Assembly (NCBI GenBank): GCA_963545205.1
Contig: CAUUHW010000012.1
Location: forward strand, 7,570 to 71,569
From: CAUTYU01 sp963545205
GTDB lineage: Bacteria > Desulfobacterota > Desulfovibrionia > Desulfovibrionales > Desulfomicrobiaceae
DNA length: 64,000 nucleotides
Direction of reading: 5' to 3'
Shown: one piece after another, positions 32,163-40,588 of the stretch
Layout: each line of letters opens with the position of its first letter
How positions within the stretch are numbered: the first letter of the stretch is position 1
The notes under the pieces: model-generated
Seen by the model: only the letters and a program-made list of their open reading frames with translations
Database searches by the model: none
Told to the model about the DNA's origin: nothing
Position numbers and translations under genes: made by a program

Positions 32163-33154
32163 TTCTTCAGCCTGCCATTATTGCCCTGATAATCGACTCT
32201 TTTTGTGTTTGCCTGATCTGTGCCTATGCATCCTGGCTTGGCATTGCCATTGTCCGAAAATGGGATCTGGCAAGCGGCAGCAGCCAGCAGCTTGATTTTG
32301 AAAGAAAGACCTATCTCATATCCACCATTCTGGGATATGTGATGCTGTTTGAAATTCTATCCCTGTTTCTGCTGGTGGTTACCGCAGATGAGATTCACAC
32401 CATGTTTACCGGAGCCATGTGCGCTGCCGGCACTTTTTTTGTCAATGGATTCGGCTATCCTGCCTTGATTGTGAAACTGATTAACACCCTGCTCTGCGGC
32501 TGTTGGCTAATCATCAACTATCTGGACAACAAGGGAATGGATTATCCCCTGATCCGCATTAAGTATGTCTTTTTGCTGTTTGTTACCGCCGGAGTATTGG
32601 TCGGCGGATTTTGCCAGTTTGCCTGGTTCATGGGGCTGAAAACCAATACCATTACCTCCTGCTGCGGCACCCTGTTCAGCGTCAGCCGTACGGGAATGAT
32701 TTCTGATATTGTGGCATTTCCTGCGACTCCGGCCATGATCGCATTTTTCACAATGGCCGGACTTACCATCCTTGCAGGGTTGATATACTACACTACAGGC
32801 AAGGGAGCAGGGCTGTATGGGGTGCTTTCCGGGGGCTTTTTTCCTGTTTCACTGATTGCCCTTCTTTCCTTTATCTGCGTCTATTATTATCAGCTCCCCA
32901 CCCATCACTGCCCGTTTTGCATTTTACAAAAAGAGTACTATTATATTGGCTACTTGTTATATACCTCCCTGTTTGGCAGTACTGTTTTTGGCCTCAGTAC
33001 AGGAATTGCCCATCTGTTCAGAAACAAGCCTTCTCTGAAGGTGTTTATTCCTCCTGTACAACACAAACTTGCATTCCTGGCTCTTTTTTGTCAGCTTGTT
33101 TTTGTTCTGACAACCCTGGCCCCCATCTTGTTTACGGAATTCCGACTCCTTTGA
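32159..33154 (+). CDS. polytopic membrane protein with CPFC motif, DsbB/VKOR-like
   Basis: 331 aa from TTG 32159 with about eight hydrophobic helices. A loop holds TSCCGTLFSVSRTG, and a later helix start reads PTHHCPFCILQKEYYYIGY. The CPFCxLQ pattern at the top of a helix resembles the quinone-linked CxxC of DsbB and VKOR proteins, and the CC in the other loop could be the partner pair. If so it would keep NosL or thioredoxin Cys in the right redox state. Family assignment is by motif only. It is the last gene of the operon. Confidence 0.6.
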   Translation: MILQPAIIALIIDSFCVCLICAYASWLGIAIVRKWDLASGSSQQLDFERKTYLISTILGYVMLFEILSLFLLVVTADEIHTMFTGAMCAAGTFFVNGFGYPALIVKLINTLLCGCWLIINYLDNKGMDYPLIRIKYVFLLFVTAGVLVGGFCQFAWFMGLKTNTITSCCGTLFSVSRTGMISDIVAFPATPAMIAFFTMAGLTILAGLIYYTTGKGAGLYGVLSGGFFPVSLIALLSFICVYYYQLPTHHCPFCILQKEYYYIGYLLYTSLFGSTVFGLSTGIAHLFRNKPSLKVFIPPVQHKLAFLALFCQLVFVLTTLAPILFTEFRLL

Positions 33155-33471
33155 TTCAAAACAGTATGGAGTGGTAAAAATTTAGAGAAATAGCCGCCTT
33201 CCCAATATGATATAAGATGGGCATCGCAGGTAAATGGATACGCAAAAGAGACTGATAGTCCGGTACCTTTGGTTTTGAGCAAAAAGCTGCGCAAATTTTT
33301 CTCTCCTTTCCATAGGTTGTTACCTGATATGCCCCAGGTAACAACAAAATAATCCGTAAAAAGAACAGAAAAAATCAGCAACTCACTGAAAATAAATATT
33401 GATTTTTTAATACAAAAGCCTATGCTTCATCCTTGAACAGAAAATTACCTCACAAAAACTCAGGAGAAAAA
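33155..33471. other. 317-bp intergenic region
   Basis: AT-rich spacer with no supported gene and no clear terminator for the long operon. The Cys-rich FeoB-associated gene begins at its right end after AGGAGAAAAA. Confidence 0.5.
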
Positions 33472-33657
33472 ATGCTATACCAATACATCATTACAGGTTT
33501 GATTGTGGTCATTGCTGTTTTATATCTTGGCATAAAGATCAAAAATGCCCTGAAGGGTGGCGGTTGTTCATGCGGCTGCAGCTGCGGAGACAAGGACAGC
33601 TCCTCACTCCCCCGAAAAAACAATACGGGCAGCTGCTGCGATTGTTCCCACAAATAA
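33472..33657 (+). CDS. FeoB-associated Cys-rich membrane protein
   Basis: 61 aa from ATG 33472, with AGGAG 5-9 nt upstream. One N-terminal helix (YIITGLIVVIAVLYLGI) is followed by KIKNALKGGGCSCGCSCGD and a CCDCSHK end: seven Cys in the tail. This is the FeoB-associated Cys-rich family (PF12669 type), usually encoded next to feoB, but here 20 kb away. It may act like FeoC or as an iron-binding gate. Confidence 0.85.
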   Translation: MLYQYIITGLIVVIAVLYLGIKIKNALKGGGCSCGCSCGDKDSSSLPRKNNTGSCCDCSHK

Positions 33658-33834
33658 TTTGCCCTGACCATGCCTTCAAAAATTTAATCCTTACTGCGAC
33701 AGGAAAGCAATTTTCATTTCCCTGCCACAGCACCCAAACCTGAACGGACATTATTGCCAACAGATTTATTTCCCTCAGAAACCGACTGATATCAATCAAG
33801 CCAGGCTCTTTTTGAAGAAATATTCGCTTTTTGT

Positions 33835-33863
33835 TTGACAGCCCTATTCATATTTTATAAAAA
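33835..33863 (+). promoter_or_regulatory. candidate promoter for DUF2325 gene
   Basis: TTGACA at 33835-33840 is followed by an A/T-rich -10 area (TATAAA at 33856-33861, 15-nt spacer, or TAAAAA at 33858-33863, 17-nt spacer). The ATG is about 40 nt on, after GGAG. Confidence 0.35.
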
Positions 33864-33901
33864 ATAAAAATTAGTCACCTTGACCTGTCTTTGGAGAGAA
33901 G

Positions 33902-35101
33902 ATGAGAAGAAGAATTTGGGAACAAACACATTATCAATGCTCAATTATTGGGACATGCCTCAATATACGGGAGTTGCACAAGATTGTCAGGCAGTCCCAA
34001 ATTGATATTCCCCCAAACATCTCTGAATTTGAACTGCATGGAACCATTGTCTCCTACTCCGGTTCAAAGGGCGTTGTTGCCAAAATAGTCGAGAAGATAC
34101 TCAATAAAAAATACAGCGCCCATCTGAGAAAATTTTCCAAACTCCAAAACAAAACCGAACTGGTGCAGGCCTGGGAAGAAGCACTGGCCCAGGGAGACAT
34201 TCCAGGGCCGTACTGGGCGCTCTTGAGTCACCCTCTGGCTTCAGACACAATCAGGAGCAAGGCTTTTGGCGAGGTGCATATGCTGTCTCACCTTGTCGGC
34301 TCGGCCAACCGCGCAGATATAAAGGCGCTGGCTGTCCTGCAAAAACAACTTGAGGCAGAAAATGAACGTCTTGCTGGCATGAAAAAAAGCTATCGCCTGC
34401 GCCTCAAGGAACTTGGAGCGGCCAATACGGAAAAAAGAAAAAAAATAAAAACAATGGCCATGGAACTGGTTCAGTTGCAAAACATTTCCAAGGCATCAGC
34501 CACTCTTGATTTGCAAAAAGAAAATGAATCCCTGCAAAAAAGTCTGGGTGTACAGTCCGCGGCCTTGCTGAAAGCGGAAAACGAAAACATTGAGCTCAAA
34601 ACAAGATTGCAGGAACAGGAAGAAATTATCGCCCGCTTCAAAGCTGAACTCAGAGAAAAAGAAACAGAATTGCAGTTCATAGAGCAAGAATTTGAAAACG
34701 CCCTCCGGCCACTTGAAGCATGTTCGACAGAATGTGAAATGGCCGGAACCAGCCAATGTCCGGGGCCACTTCTGTGCGGCCAAAAAATCCTGTACGTTGG
34801 TGGCAGAACCAACCTTGTCCATCATTACCGCTCCCTGGTTGAACGCCACGGCGCGAAATTCATTCACCATGATGGCGGGATTGAAGACACCAAAAACAGT
34901 TTGCCCAAAATACTCAACACAGTGGACTCTGTTATCTGTCCTATTGACTGCGTCAGCCACAACGCCTGCCTGCTTGTGAAAGACGCATGCAAACAACGGG
35001 TCAAACCGCTTAAATTCATTCGCAGTTCAGGTCTTTCCAGTCTGGCTCGCAGTCTGGTGGAACTTGGCGAAGCCGCGAATGAAGGCGCTCTGTATTCATA
35101 G
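33902..35101 (+). CDS. DUF2325 coiled-coil protein
   Basis: 399 aa, cytoplasmic. The N-terminal ~140 residues are a globular helical domain (YQCSIIGTCLNIRELHKIV). Residues about 145-275 form a long coiled coil. The C-terminal ~100 residues are DUF2325: KILYVGGRTNLVHHYRSLVE, GAKFIHHDGGIED, DSVICPIDCVSHNACL, with His and Cys residues suited to metal binding. DUF2325 proteins are widespread in anaerobes near feo genes and hydrogenases; the function is not known. GGAG lies 5 nt before the ATG. Confidence 0.82.
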   Translation: MRRRIWEQTHYQCSIIGTCLNIRELHKIVRQSQIDIPPNISEFELHGTIVSYSGSKGVVAKIVEKILNKKYSAHLRKFSKLQNKTELVQAWEEALAQGDIPGPYWALLSHPLASDTIRSKAFGEVHMLSHLVGSANRADIKALAVLQKQLEAENERLAGMKKSYRLRLKELGAANTEKRKKIKTMAMELVQLQNISKASATLDLQKENESLQKSLGVQSAALLKAENENIELKTRLQEQEEIIARFKAELREKETELQFIEQEFENALRPLEACSTECEMAGTSQCPGPLLCGQKILYVGGRTNLVHHYRSLVERHGAKFIHHDGGIEDTKNSLPKILNTVDSVICPIDCVSHNACLLVKDACKQRVKPLKFIRSSGLSSLARSLVELGEAANEGALYS

Positions 35102-35133
35102 CGTATCAGCTTTTAAGCAAGGAGGAGGATATT

Positions 35134-35268
35134 ATGACCTTACGTAGCTCTATCTCCAGCAAGGACGATGGAAAACAGTTTCTGACCAAGACGCTGACTT
35201 CCTTTTTTCCGTCTTGCTCCCCCAAAAACAAAAAAACAACCTGGAAAAAAACACCCAACCAAAATTAA
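35134..35268 (+). CDS. 44-aa micro-ORF with perfect ribosome site
   Basis: The codons run from ATG 35134 to TAA 35266-35268, giving 44 residues beginning MTLRSSISSKDDGKQF and ending KKTPNQN, basic overall with one Cys. GGAGGAGG lies 4-11 nt upstream, stronger than for most genes here. It sits 32 nt after the DUF2325 stop and 54 nt before flavodoxin. No family is recognised. Confidence 0.45.
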   Translation: MTLRSSISSKDDGKQFLTKTLTSFFPSCSPKNKKTTWKKTPNQN

Positions 35269-35322
35269 AAAACGTGCAGGCAAAATTTTTTGTAAGTTAT
35301 AAACCAAACAAAGGAGACAAAC

Positions 35323-35766
35323 ATGAAAAAGGCTTTAATCATCTACGGTTCCACAACAGGCAACACGGAAAGCATGTCTGAAATTGTCGGAGCCGGCCTC
35401 AAGGCAGCGGACATGGAAGTTGAAATCAAAGAAGTCACAAACGCCAAAATCAGTGATCTGACTGCCTACGACCTGGTGCTCATGGGCTGCCCGGCCTACG
35501 GTGATGACGAAATCGAACTGCAGGATGACTTTGCTGATTTCTATGACCAAATGGATGGCATCAAACTTGAAGGCAAAAAATTCGCCGTATTCGCTCCCGG
35601 CGACACCTCATACGAGCATTTCTGCGGTTCTGTTGACCTGCTTGAAGGCAAAATTGAAGAGCTTGGTGGAACGCTTGTGGTTGAAGGCTTAAAAGTCGAA
35701 GGTGACCCATCTGATTCAGATTCTGACATTAAGGAATGGGCAGGACGCGCTGCGGGAAACCTGTAA
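35323..35766 (+). CDS. flavodoxin
   Basis: 147 aa, the short-chain flavodoxin length of Desulfovibrio. The FMN phosphate loop is STTGNTESM (about 9-17), the first ring loop CPAYGDDEIEL, and the second APGDTSYEHFCGS. It carries one electron at low potential and can replace ferredoxin, for example with the pyruvate oxidoreductase encoded just downstream, when iron is scarce. AAAGGAG precedes the ATG. Context between iron genes and por fits that role. Confidence 0.95.
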   Translation: MKKALIIYGSTTGNTESMSEIVGAGLKAADMEVEIKEVTNAKISDLTAYDLVLMGCPAYGDDEIELQDDFADFYDQMDGIKLEGKKFAVFAPGDTSYEHFCGSVDLLEGKIEELGGTLVVEGLKVEGDPSDSDSDIKEWAGRAAGNL

Positions 35767-35782
35767 GCAGGAAAGAAAAAAT

Positions 35783-35823
35783 GTACTTGTCGGCAACGCG
35801 AATTGTGCAGGGCCGACAAGTAC
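35783..35823 (+). terminator. hairpin after flavodoxin
   Basis: GTACTTGTCGGC at 35783-35794 pairs perfectly with GCCGACAAGTAC at 35812-35823. There is no T-run, so it may define or protect an mRNA 3' end. Confidence 0.55.
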
Positions 35824-35928
35824 GCAGACCTGAACCGCCATGCCTGCTTTGCAACCAGCTCAGGAACAATCCTGTTTTTGGGCAGCAACGATTCTGTGTT
35901 CCCCCAAAAGAGTCTTTTGGAGCAGTGA

Positions 35929-36300
35929 ATGAAAAAATTCACCGTAACCCATCGTGAAAGTTCCGGAAACCTTCATATCGCCATCACAGGAGAGTTTAAT
36001 GGCCAATGCGCGTGGGAACTCATACGCATTGTTGAGACATATTATAAACAACCTGGAAAAATCTTTGTACAGACCCGGGATATTACGTTCATAGAAGAAC
36101 AGGCCCTTGTTTTATATAAAAATCTTTATAACAGCAGGCGGATTCCCCCACATAATTTTTATTTCAAGGGTGAGACTGGATTCAAGATTGCCCTTAACGG
36201 CCAGCGGGTTCTTCTGACCACCAAAAACTGTCAATCTCCCAGCAAGCGAGGCCTGACAGCACTTCCGCGATTTGCCCCCAAAATACAAACCCGCCGCTAA
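35929..36300 (+). CDS. small STAS-like protein
   Basis: 123 aa. The alternating pattern KFTVTHRESSGNLHIAITGEF, helix CAWELIRIVETYY, FVQTRDITFIEEQALVLYKN resembles a STAS/anti-sigma-antagonist fold, though the usual DSSG phosphorylation site is absent (reads TFIEEQ). The basic C-terminal ~30 residues (PSKRGLTALPRFAPKIQTRR) may be disordered. TTTTGGAG precedes the ATG. Function unknown. Confidence 0.6.
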   Translation: MKKFTVTHRESSGNLHIAITGEFNGQCAWELIRIVETYYKQPGKIFVQTRDITFIEEQALVLYKNLYNSRRIPPHNFYFKGETGFKIALNGQRVLLTTKNCQSPSKRGLTALPRFAPKIQTRR

Positions 36301-36459
36301 CAGCGCTCAACCCTCTCTCCAAAAAATTCTTTGCGAAAAAACAGCAAAAATTTTCTTCTTACTGCCCCCAAAAAAACCTGCAAAAAATCATTGAGCAGTG
36401 GAATCCCAGAATTCAGCTTGGTTTGATGGCTTACGGACACCGCAAGAAAGGAGACTGCG

Positions 36460-36675
36460 ATGATATTGAACTCCTTGTTCCCATCAGCAGCTCCAATAAA
36501 TCTAAACATGCTGACAACAGCTATGAACTCCTGGGATTCCGACCCTGACAAACCCGGCGAGCTACGGCTGCCCGTGGGAAAGTACGCCGTGGTCCCCCCC
36601 TATAATGAAAGAAAAGTCACAACTCAGTTTGTCATTACGGGAGGAAAAACAACCTTACTTGCTATAATGTGTTAG
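36460..36675 (+). CDS. doubtful small ORF
   Basis: 71 codons from ATG 36460, with AAAGGAG about 8 nt upstream and a terminator 30 nt after the stop. The C-terminal half (ELRLPVGKYAVVPPYNE) looks protein-like, the first half less so. No family is recognised. It could be a real small gene or the remains of a larger one. Confidence 0.3.
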   Translation: MILNSLFPSAAPINLNMLTTAMNSWDSDPDKPGELRLPVGKYAVVPPYNERKVTTQFVITGGKTTLLAIMC

Positions 36676-36705
36676 CAGCAAACAGATAATAAACACTGCC
36701 TTTAT

Positions 36706-36738
36706 CCCCATCTTCAGTTTTTTGAAGATGGGAATTTT
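36706..36738 (+). terminator. hairpin terminator upstream of por
   Basis: CCCATCTTCA (36707-36716) pairs with TGAAGATGGG (36723-36732), loop GTTTTT, then AATTTTCT. It separates por from the genes to the left. Confidence 0.7.
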
Positions 36739-36804
36739 CTGCACAAGATTCGACATAGCTATCTTTTTTTTTATTAAAAAACAATATATTAAATGATTTT
36801 GTTA

Positions 36805-36833
36805 TTGCCAAGCTCCATATTTTAACGTAGAAA
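36805..36833 (+). promoter_or_regulatory. candidate por promoter
   Basis: TTGCCA (36805-36810) and TAGAAA (36828-36833) are spaced 17 nt apart in an AT-rich region. The leader to por would be about 105 nt. Confidence 0.3.
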
Positions 36834-36946
36834 GAAAAATTAAAATTTATTTTAGGAGCTAACCCTTTAACTCAGCTTCTTTTTTTAAGGGCACTCGCCT
36901 TTCAGGCTGGCTTCAGCCGAATATATTCAACCGAGAGGAGAAAAAA

Positions 36947-39900
36947 ATGGCCAAAAAAATAAAAACCATGGACGGCAACTCTGCCGCAGCATACGTTGCG
37001 TACGCTTTCAGCGACACCGCAGCCATATACCCAATCACCCCTTCTTCAACGATGGGAGAAATTGCCGATGACATGGCAGCGGCCGGAACTAAAAATATTT
37101 TTGGACAGATTGTCAATGTCAAGCAGCTGCAGTCTGAAGCTGGCGCAGCAGGCGCGGTACACGGCTCCTTGGCTGCCGGTGCCCTGACAACAACCTTTAC
37201 AGCTTCCCAGGGCCTGCTTTTGATGATCCCGAATATGTACAAGATTTCCGGTGAACTGCTCCCCGGAGTTTTTCATGTTTCGGCCAGAGCCATTGCCGGA
37301 CACGCGCTTTCCATTTTTGGCGACCATCAAGACGTTATGGCAGCCCGTCAGACCGGCTTTGCCCTGCTCAGTTCCTGCTCAGTCCAGGAAGCTCATGATG
37401 TCGCCCTGCTTGCCCACCTAGTGGCCATTGAATCAAGCGTTCCCTGCCTGCATTTCTTTGACGGATTCCGCACTTCACACGAGATTCAAAAAATTGAGGT
37501 GCTTGAATACGAAGACATGGCCAAACTCCCCAATTACCAGGCAATCGCCGAATTCAAACGCAAGGCAATGAACCCCGAGCACCCAGATATCCGCGGTACA
37601 GCCCAAAACCCTGACATTTACTTTCAGGGCCGGGAAGCGGCAAACCGGTTCTATGACAAGGTGCCGGGTATTGTTTCCAACTATATGAAACAACTCAGTG
37701 AACTGACAGGCCGCACCTATAACCTGTTCGATTATGTCGGGCACCCGGAAGCTGACCGGGTCATTGTAGCCATGGGTTCCGGTTGTGAAGCGATTGAAGA
37801 GGTCATTAACCACCTGACACAAGATAACGAAAAGGTTGGTCTGGTCAAAGTTCGCCTCTACCGCCCGTTTGTCACGGAAGCCTTTTTGAAGGCTCTGCCC
37901 AAGACAGCCAGAACCCTGACTGTTCTTGACCGGACAAAAGAGATTGGCGCCATTGGCGATCCTCTCTACCTTGATGTCTGTACCGCGTTTATGGAGCAGG
38001 GTATCACGCCAAAAATTCTTGCCGGACGCTACGGCCTGGGTTCAAAAGAATTTACACCGGCCATGATTAAGGCTGTTTTTGACAACATGCTCGCCGCCGC
38101 ACCGAAAAATCATTTTACAGTCGGTATCAATGATGACGTAACCAATACCTCGCTTGCGCCTGTCACCGGATTTGACACCACTCCTAAAGGAACCGTGCAG
38201 TGCATGTTCTGGGGACTGGGTTCTGACGGAACAGTTGGTGCGAACAAAAGCGCCATCAAGATTATTGGAGACAATACCGACCTCTACGCCCAGGGCTATT
38301 TTGCCTATGATTCAAAAAAATCCGGTGGTATCACGGTTTCTCATCTCCGCTTTGGCTCAAGTCCTATTCAGTCCACCTATCTGGTCAACGCGGCCAACTA
38401 TATCGCCTGCCATAACCCAAGTTATGTCCATCTGTACGACGTTCTGGAAAATATCAAGGACGGCGGCACGTTTGTCCTCAATTCCCACTGGACACTCGCG
38501 GACATGGAAAAAGAAATTCCGGCTTCCATGCGCAGCCAGATTGCCAGAAAAAAACTGAAATTCTACAATATTGACGCCGTAAAAATCGCTACTGAAGTCG
38601 GGCTTGGCGGTCGTATCAATATGATTATGCAAACAGCCTTTTTCAAGCTGGCCGAGGTTATCCCGTTTGAAAAGGCTGTTGAGCTGCTCAAGGATTCCAT
38701 CCGCAAAACCTACGGCAAAAAAGGCGATAAGATCGTGAACATGAATATCGCGGCTGTTGACAATACCATAGCGCACCTGGAAGAAATCAAATACCCGGCC
38801 TCATGGGCTGACGCTGTGGGCGAAAAAAAGATTGTCCGCGATGAGCCTGATTTTGTCAGCAAAATTGCCCGGCCGGTTCTGGCCCAACAGGGCGACAAGC
38901 TGCCGGTCAGCGTCTTTGACCCGGCCGGTCTGGTTCCTCTTGCAACCTCCAAATATGAAAAACGCGGGGTTGCCATTACCGTTCCTGAATGGATACCGGA
39001 AAACTGTATCCAGTGTAACCAGTGTTCCTTTGTCTGTCCGCATGCCGCAATCCGGCCGGTACTGGTAAATGATGAAGAAATGGCCAGTGCGCCCGCAACA
39101 TTTTCCACTCTGGAGGCCAAGGGCAAAGAACTGAAAGGGCTACAGTTCCGTATGCAGGTCTATCCGCTTGACTGTCTGGGCTGCGGCAACTGCGCAGACA
39201 TCTGTCCGGCCAAGGAAAGCGCCCTGGTTATGAAGCCGCTTGACACCCAGACTGCGGCCCAGATTCCGAACTATGAATTCAGTGAATCTGTCGCGATAAA
39301 GGACGACCTAGTCAAACGCAACACTCTGAAAGGTAGCCAGTTCCAGCAGCCGCTCCTTGAGTTCTCCGGCGCCTGCGCTGGTTGCGGCGAAACCCCTTAT
39401 GTCAAACTCCTGACCCAGTTGTTCGGAGAACGTATGTTTGTGGCCAATGCTACAGGTTGCAGCTCCATTTGGGGAGCTTCAGCGCCCACAACTCCTTATT
39501 GCACCAATAAACAAGGGTTTGGCCCGACCTGGGGCAACTCCCTTTTTGAAGATGCCGCTGAATTTGGATACGGCATGCACATGGCGATCAACCAGAGACG
39601 CGCCAAGCTGGCCATGCTTGTTTCTCAGGCTCTTGAATCTGAACAACTCTCAGATGAGCTTAAGGCGAGCATGCAGGGTTGGCTTGAAAATCAAAAAGAC
39701 GCTGACGGTTCAAAAGAGCATGGCGACAAGATGGCGGCCCTGCTCAAATCAGCCACAAGTCCCTTGCTGAAAGAAATTGCCTCCATGCAAGACCTGTTCA
39801 CCAAAAAGTCTTTTTGGATCTTTGGAGGAGACGGTTGGGGCTATGATATCGGCTTTGGCGGTGTGGACCATGTTCTGGCCTCCGGAGAAGACATCAATAT

Positions 39901-40456
39901 CCTGATTATGGATACAGAGGTGTACTCCAATACCGGCGGACAGTCTTCCAAGGCCACTCCGCTTGGTTCCATTGCCAAATTTGCCGCTTCCGGTAAAAAA
40001 ACCAGCAAAAAACAGCTGGGCCTGATGATGACCAGCTACGGCTATGTTTACGTGGCTTCGGTTTCCATGGGCGCCAACAAACAGCAACTGCTCAAGGCCA
40101 TCAACGAGGCTGAAAGTTATCCCGGCCCGTCTCTCATCATTGCCTACGCTCCCTGTATCAACCAGGGCATCAGAAAAGGCATGGGCAAAAGCCAACTAGA
40201 GGCCAAACTAGCCGTTGATTGCGGCTACTGGCCACTATTCCGCTACAATCCGCTGTTAAAAGCCGAAGGCAAAAATCCGTTCATTCTGGATTCCAAGGCA
40301 CCTACCGGTGATATTCAGGAATTTCTCAGTGGAGAAAACCGGTACGCTCAGCTGGAAAGAAGTTTCCCGGAAGAATCCAAAAAACTTCGCGCCCAGATTG
40401 AAAAAGAATGTCAGGAACGCTTTAAAGAACTGACTGCCCTTGCCGAACAGGAATAA
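36947..40456 (+). CDS. por: pyruvate:ferredoxin (flavodoxin) oxidoreductase
   Basis: 1169 aa, the single-chain homodimer type. It oxidises pyruvate with CoA to acetyl-CoA and CO2, reducing ferredoxin or flavodoxin. Visible in order: ITPSSTMGE near residue 27 (pyruvate and TPP region), the middle domains with GRYGLGSKEFTPAM, two [4Fe-4S] motifs CIQCNQCSFVCPHA (about 686) and CLGCGNCADICPA (about 743), then the TPP half with CAGCGETPYVKLL, NATGCSSIWGAS and GDGWGYDIGFGGVDH (about 961). The C-terminal extension present in the Desulfovibrio enzyme is kept. AGAGGAG precedes the ATG. It feeds Pta-AckA downstream. Confidence 0.97.
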   Translation: MAKKIKTMDGNSAAAYVAYAFSDTAAIYPITPSSTMGEIADDMAAAGTKNIFGQIVNVKQLQSEAGAAGAVHGSLAAGALTTTFTASQGLLLMIPNMYKISGELLPGVFHVSARAIAGHALSIFGDHQDVMAARQTGFALLSSCSVQEAHDVALLAHLVAIESSVPCLHFFDGFRTSHEIQKIEVLEYEDMAKLPNYQAIAEFKRKAMNPEHPDIRGTAQNPDIYFQGREAANRFYDKVPGIVSNYMKQLSELTGRTYNLFDYVGHPEADRVIVAMGSGCEAIEEVINHLTQDNEKVGLVKVRLYRPFVTEAFLKALPKTARTLTVLDRTKEIGAIGDPLYLDVCTAFMEQGITPKILAGRYGLGSKEFTPAMIKAVFDNMLAAAPKNHFTVGINDDVTNTSLAPVTGFDTTPKGTVQCMFWGLGSDGTVGANKSAIKIIGDNTDLYAQGYFAYDSKKSGGITVSHLRFGSSPIQSTYLVNAANYIACHNPSYVHLYDVLENIKDGGTFVLNSHWTLADMEKEIPASMRSQIARKKLKFYNIDAVKIATEVGLGGRINMIMQTAFFKLAEVIPFEKAVELLKDSIRKTYGKKGDKIVNMNIAAVDNTIAHLEEIKYPASWADAVGEKKIVRDEPDFVSKIARPVLAQQGDKLPVSVFDPAGLVPLATSKYEKRGVAITVPEWIPENCIQCNQCSFVCPHAAIRPVLVNDEEMASAPATFSTLEAKGKELKGLQFRMQVYPLDCLGCGNCADICPAKESALVMKPLDTQTAAQIPNYEFSESVAIKDDLVKRNTLKGSQFQQPLLEFSGACAGCGETPYVKLLTQLFGERMFVANATGCSSIWGASAPTTPYCTNKQGFGPTWGNSLFEDAAEFGYGMHMAINQRRAKLAMLVSQALESEQLSDELKASMQGWLENQKDADGSKEHGDKMAALLKSATSPLLKEIASMQDLFTKKSFWIFGGDGWGYDIGFGGVDHVLASGEDINILIMDTEVYSNTGGQSSKATPLGSIAKFAASGKKTSKKQLGLMMTSYGYVYVASVSMGANKQQLLKAINEAESYPGPSLIIAYAPCINQGIRKGMGKSQLEAKLAVDCGYWPLFRYNPLLKAEGKNPFILDSKAPTGDIQEFLSGENRYAQLERSFPEESKKLRAQIEKECQERFKELTALAEQE

Positions 40457-40465
40457 CTGAAAACG

Positions 40466-40498
40466 AAAAACCGGAGAAACATATTTTCTCCGGTTTTT
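40466..40498 (+). terminator. por terminator
   Basis: Symmetric AAAAACCGGAGAAA / TTTCTCCGGTTTTT hairpin. A second hairpin (GGAGCAG at 40535-40541 with CTGCTCC at 40549-40555) lies just before lutA and may regulate it. Confidence 0.88.
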
Positions 40499-40588
40499 AT
40501 AACTAGTATCAAAATGACTCTATACGAATGAAATGGAGCAGGGCAACTCTGCTCCCTGGATTTCATTTTTGCCTCAGGAGGGTACTGA

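Noticed and set aside
36297..36551. Minus-strand frame of 84 codons
   Set aside because: It has no family match, overlaps the equally weak plus-strand ORF, and the only terminator nearby serves the plus strand.
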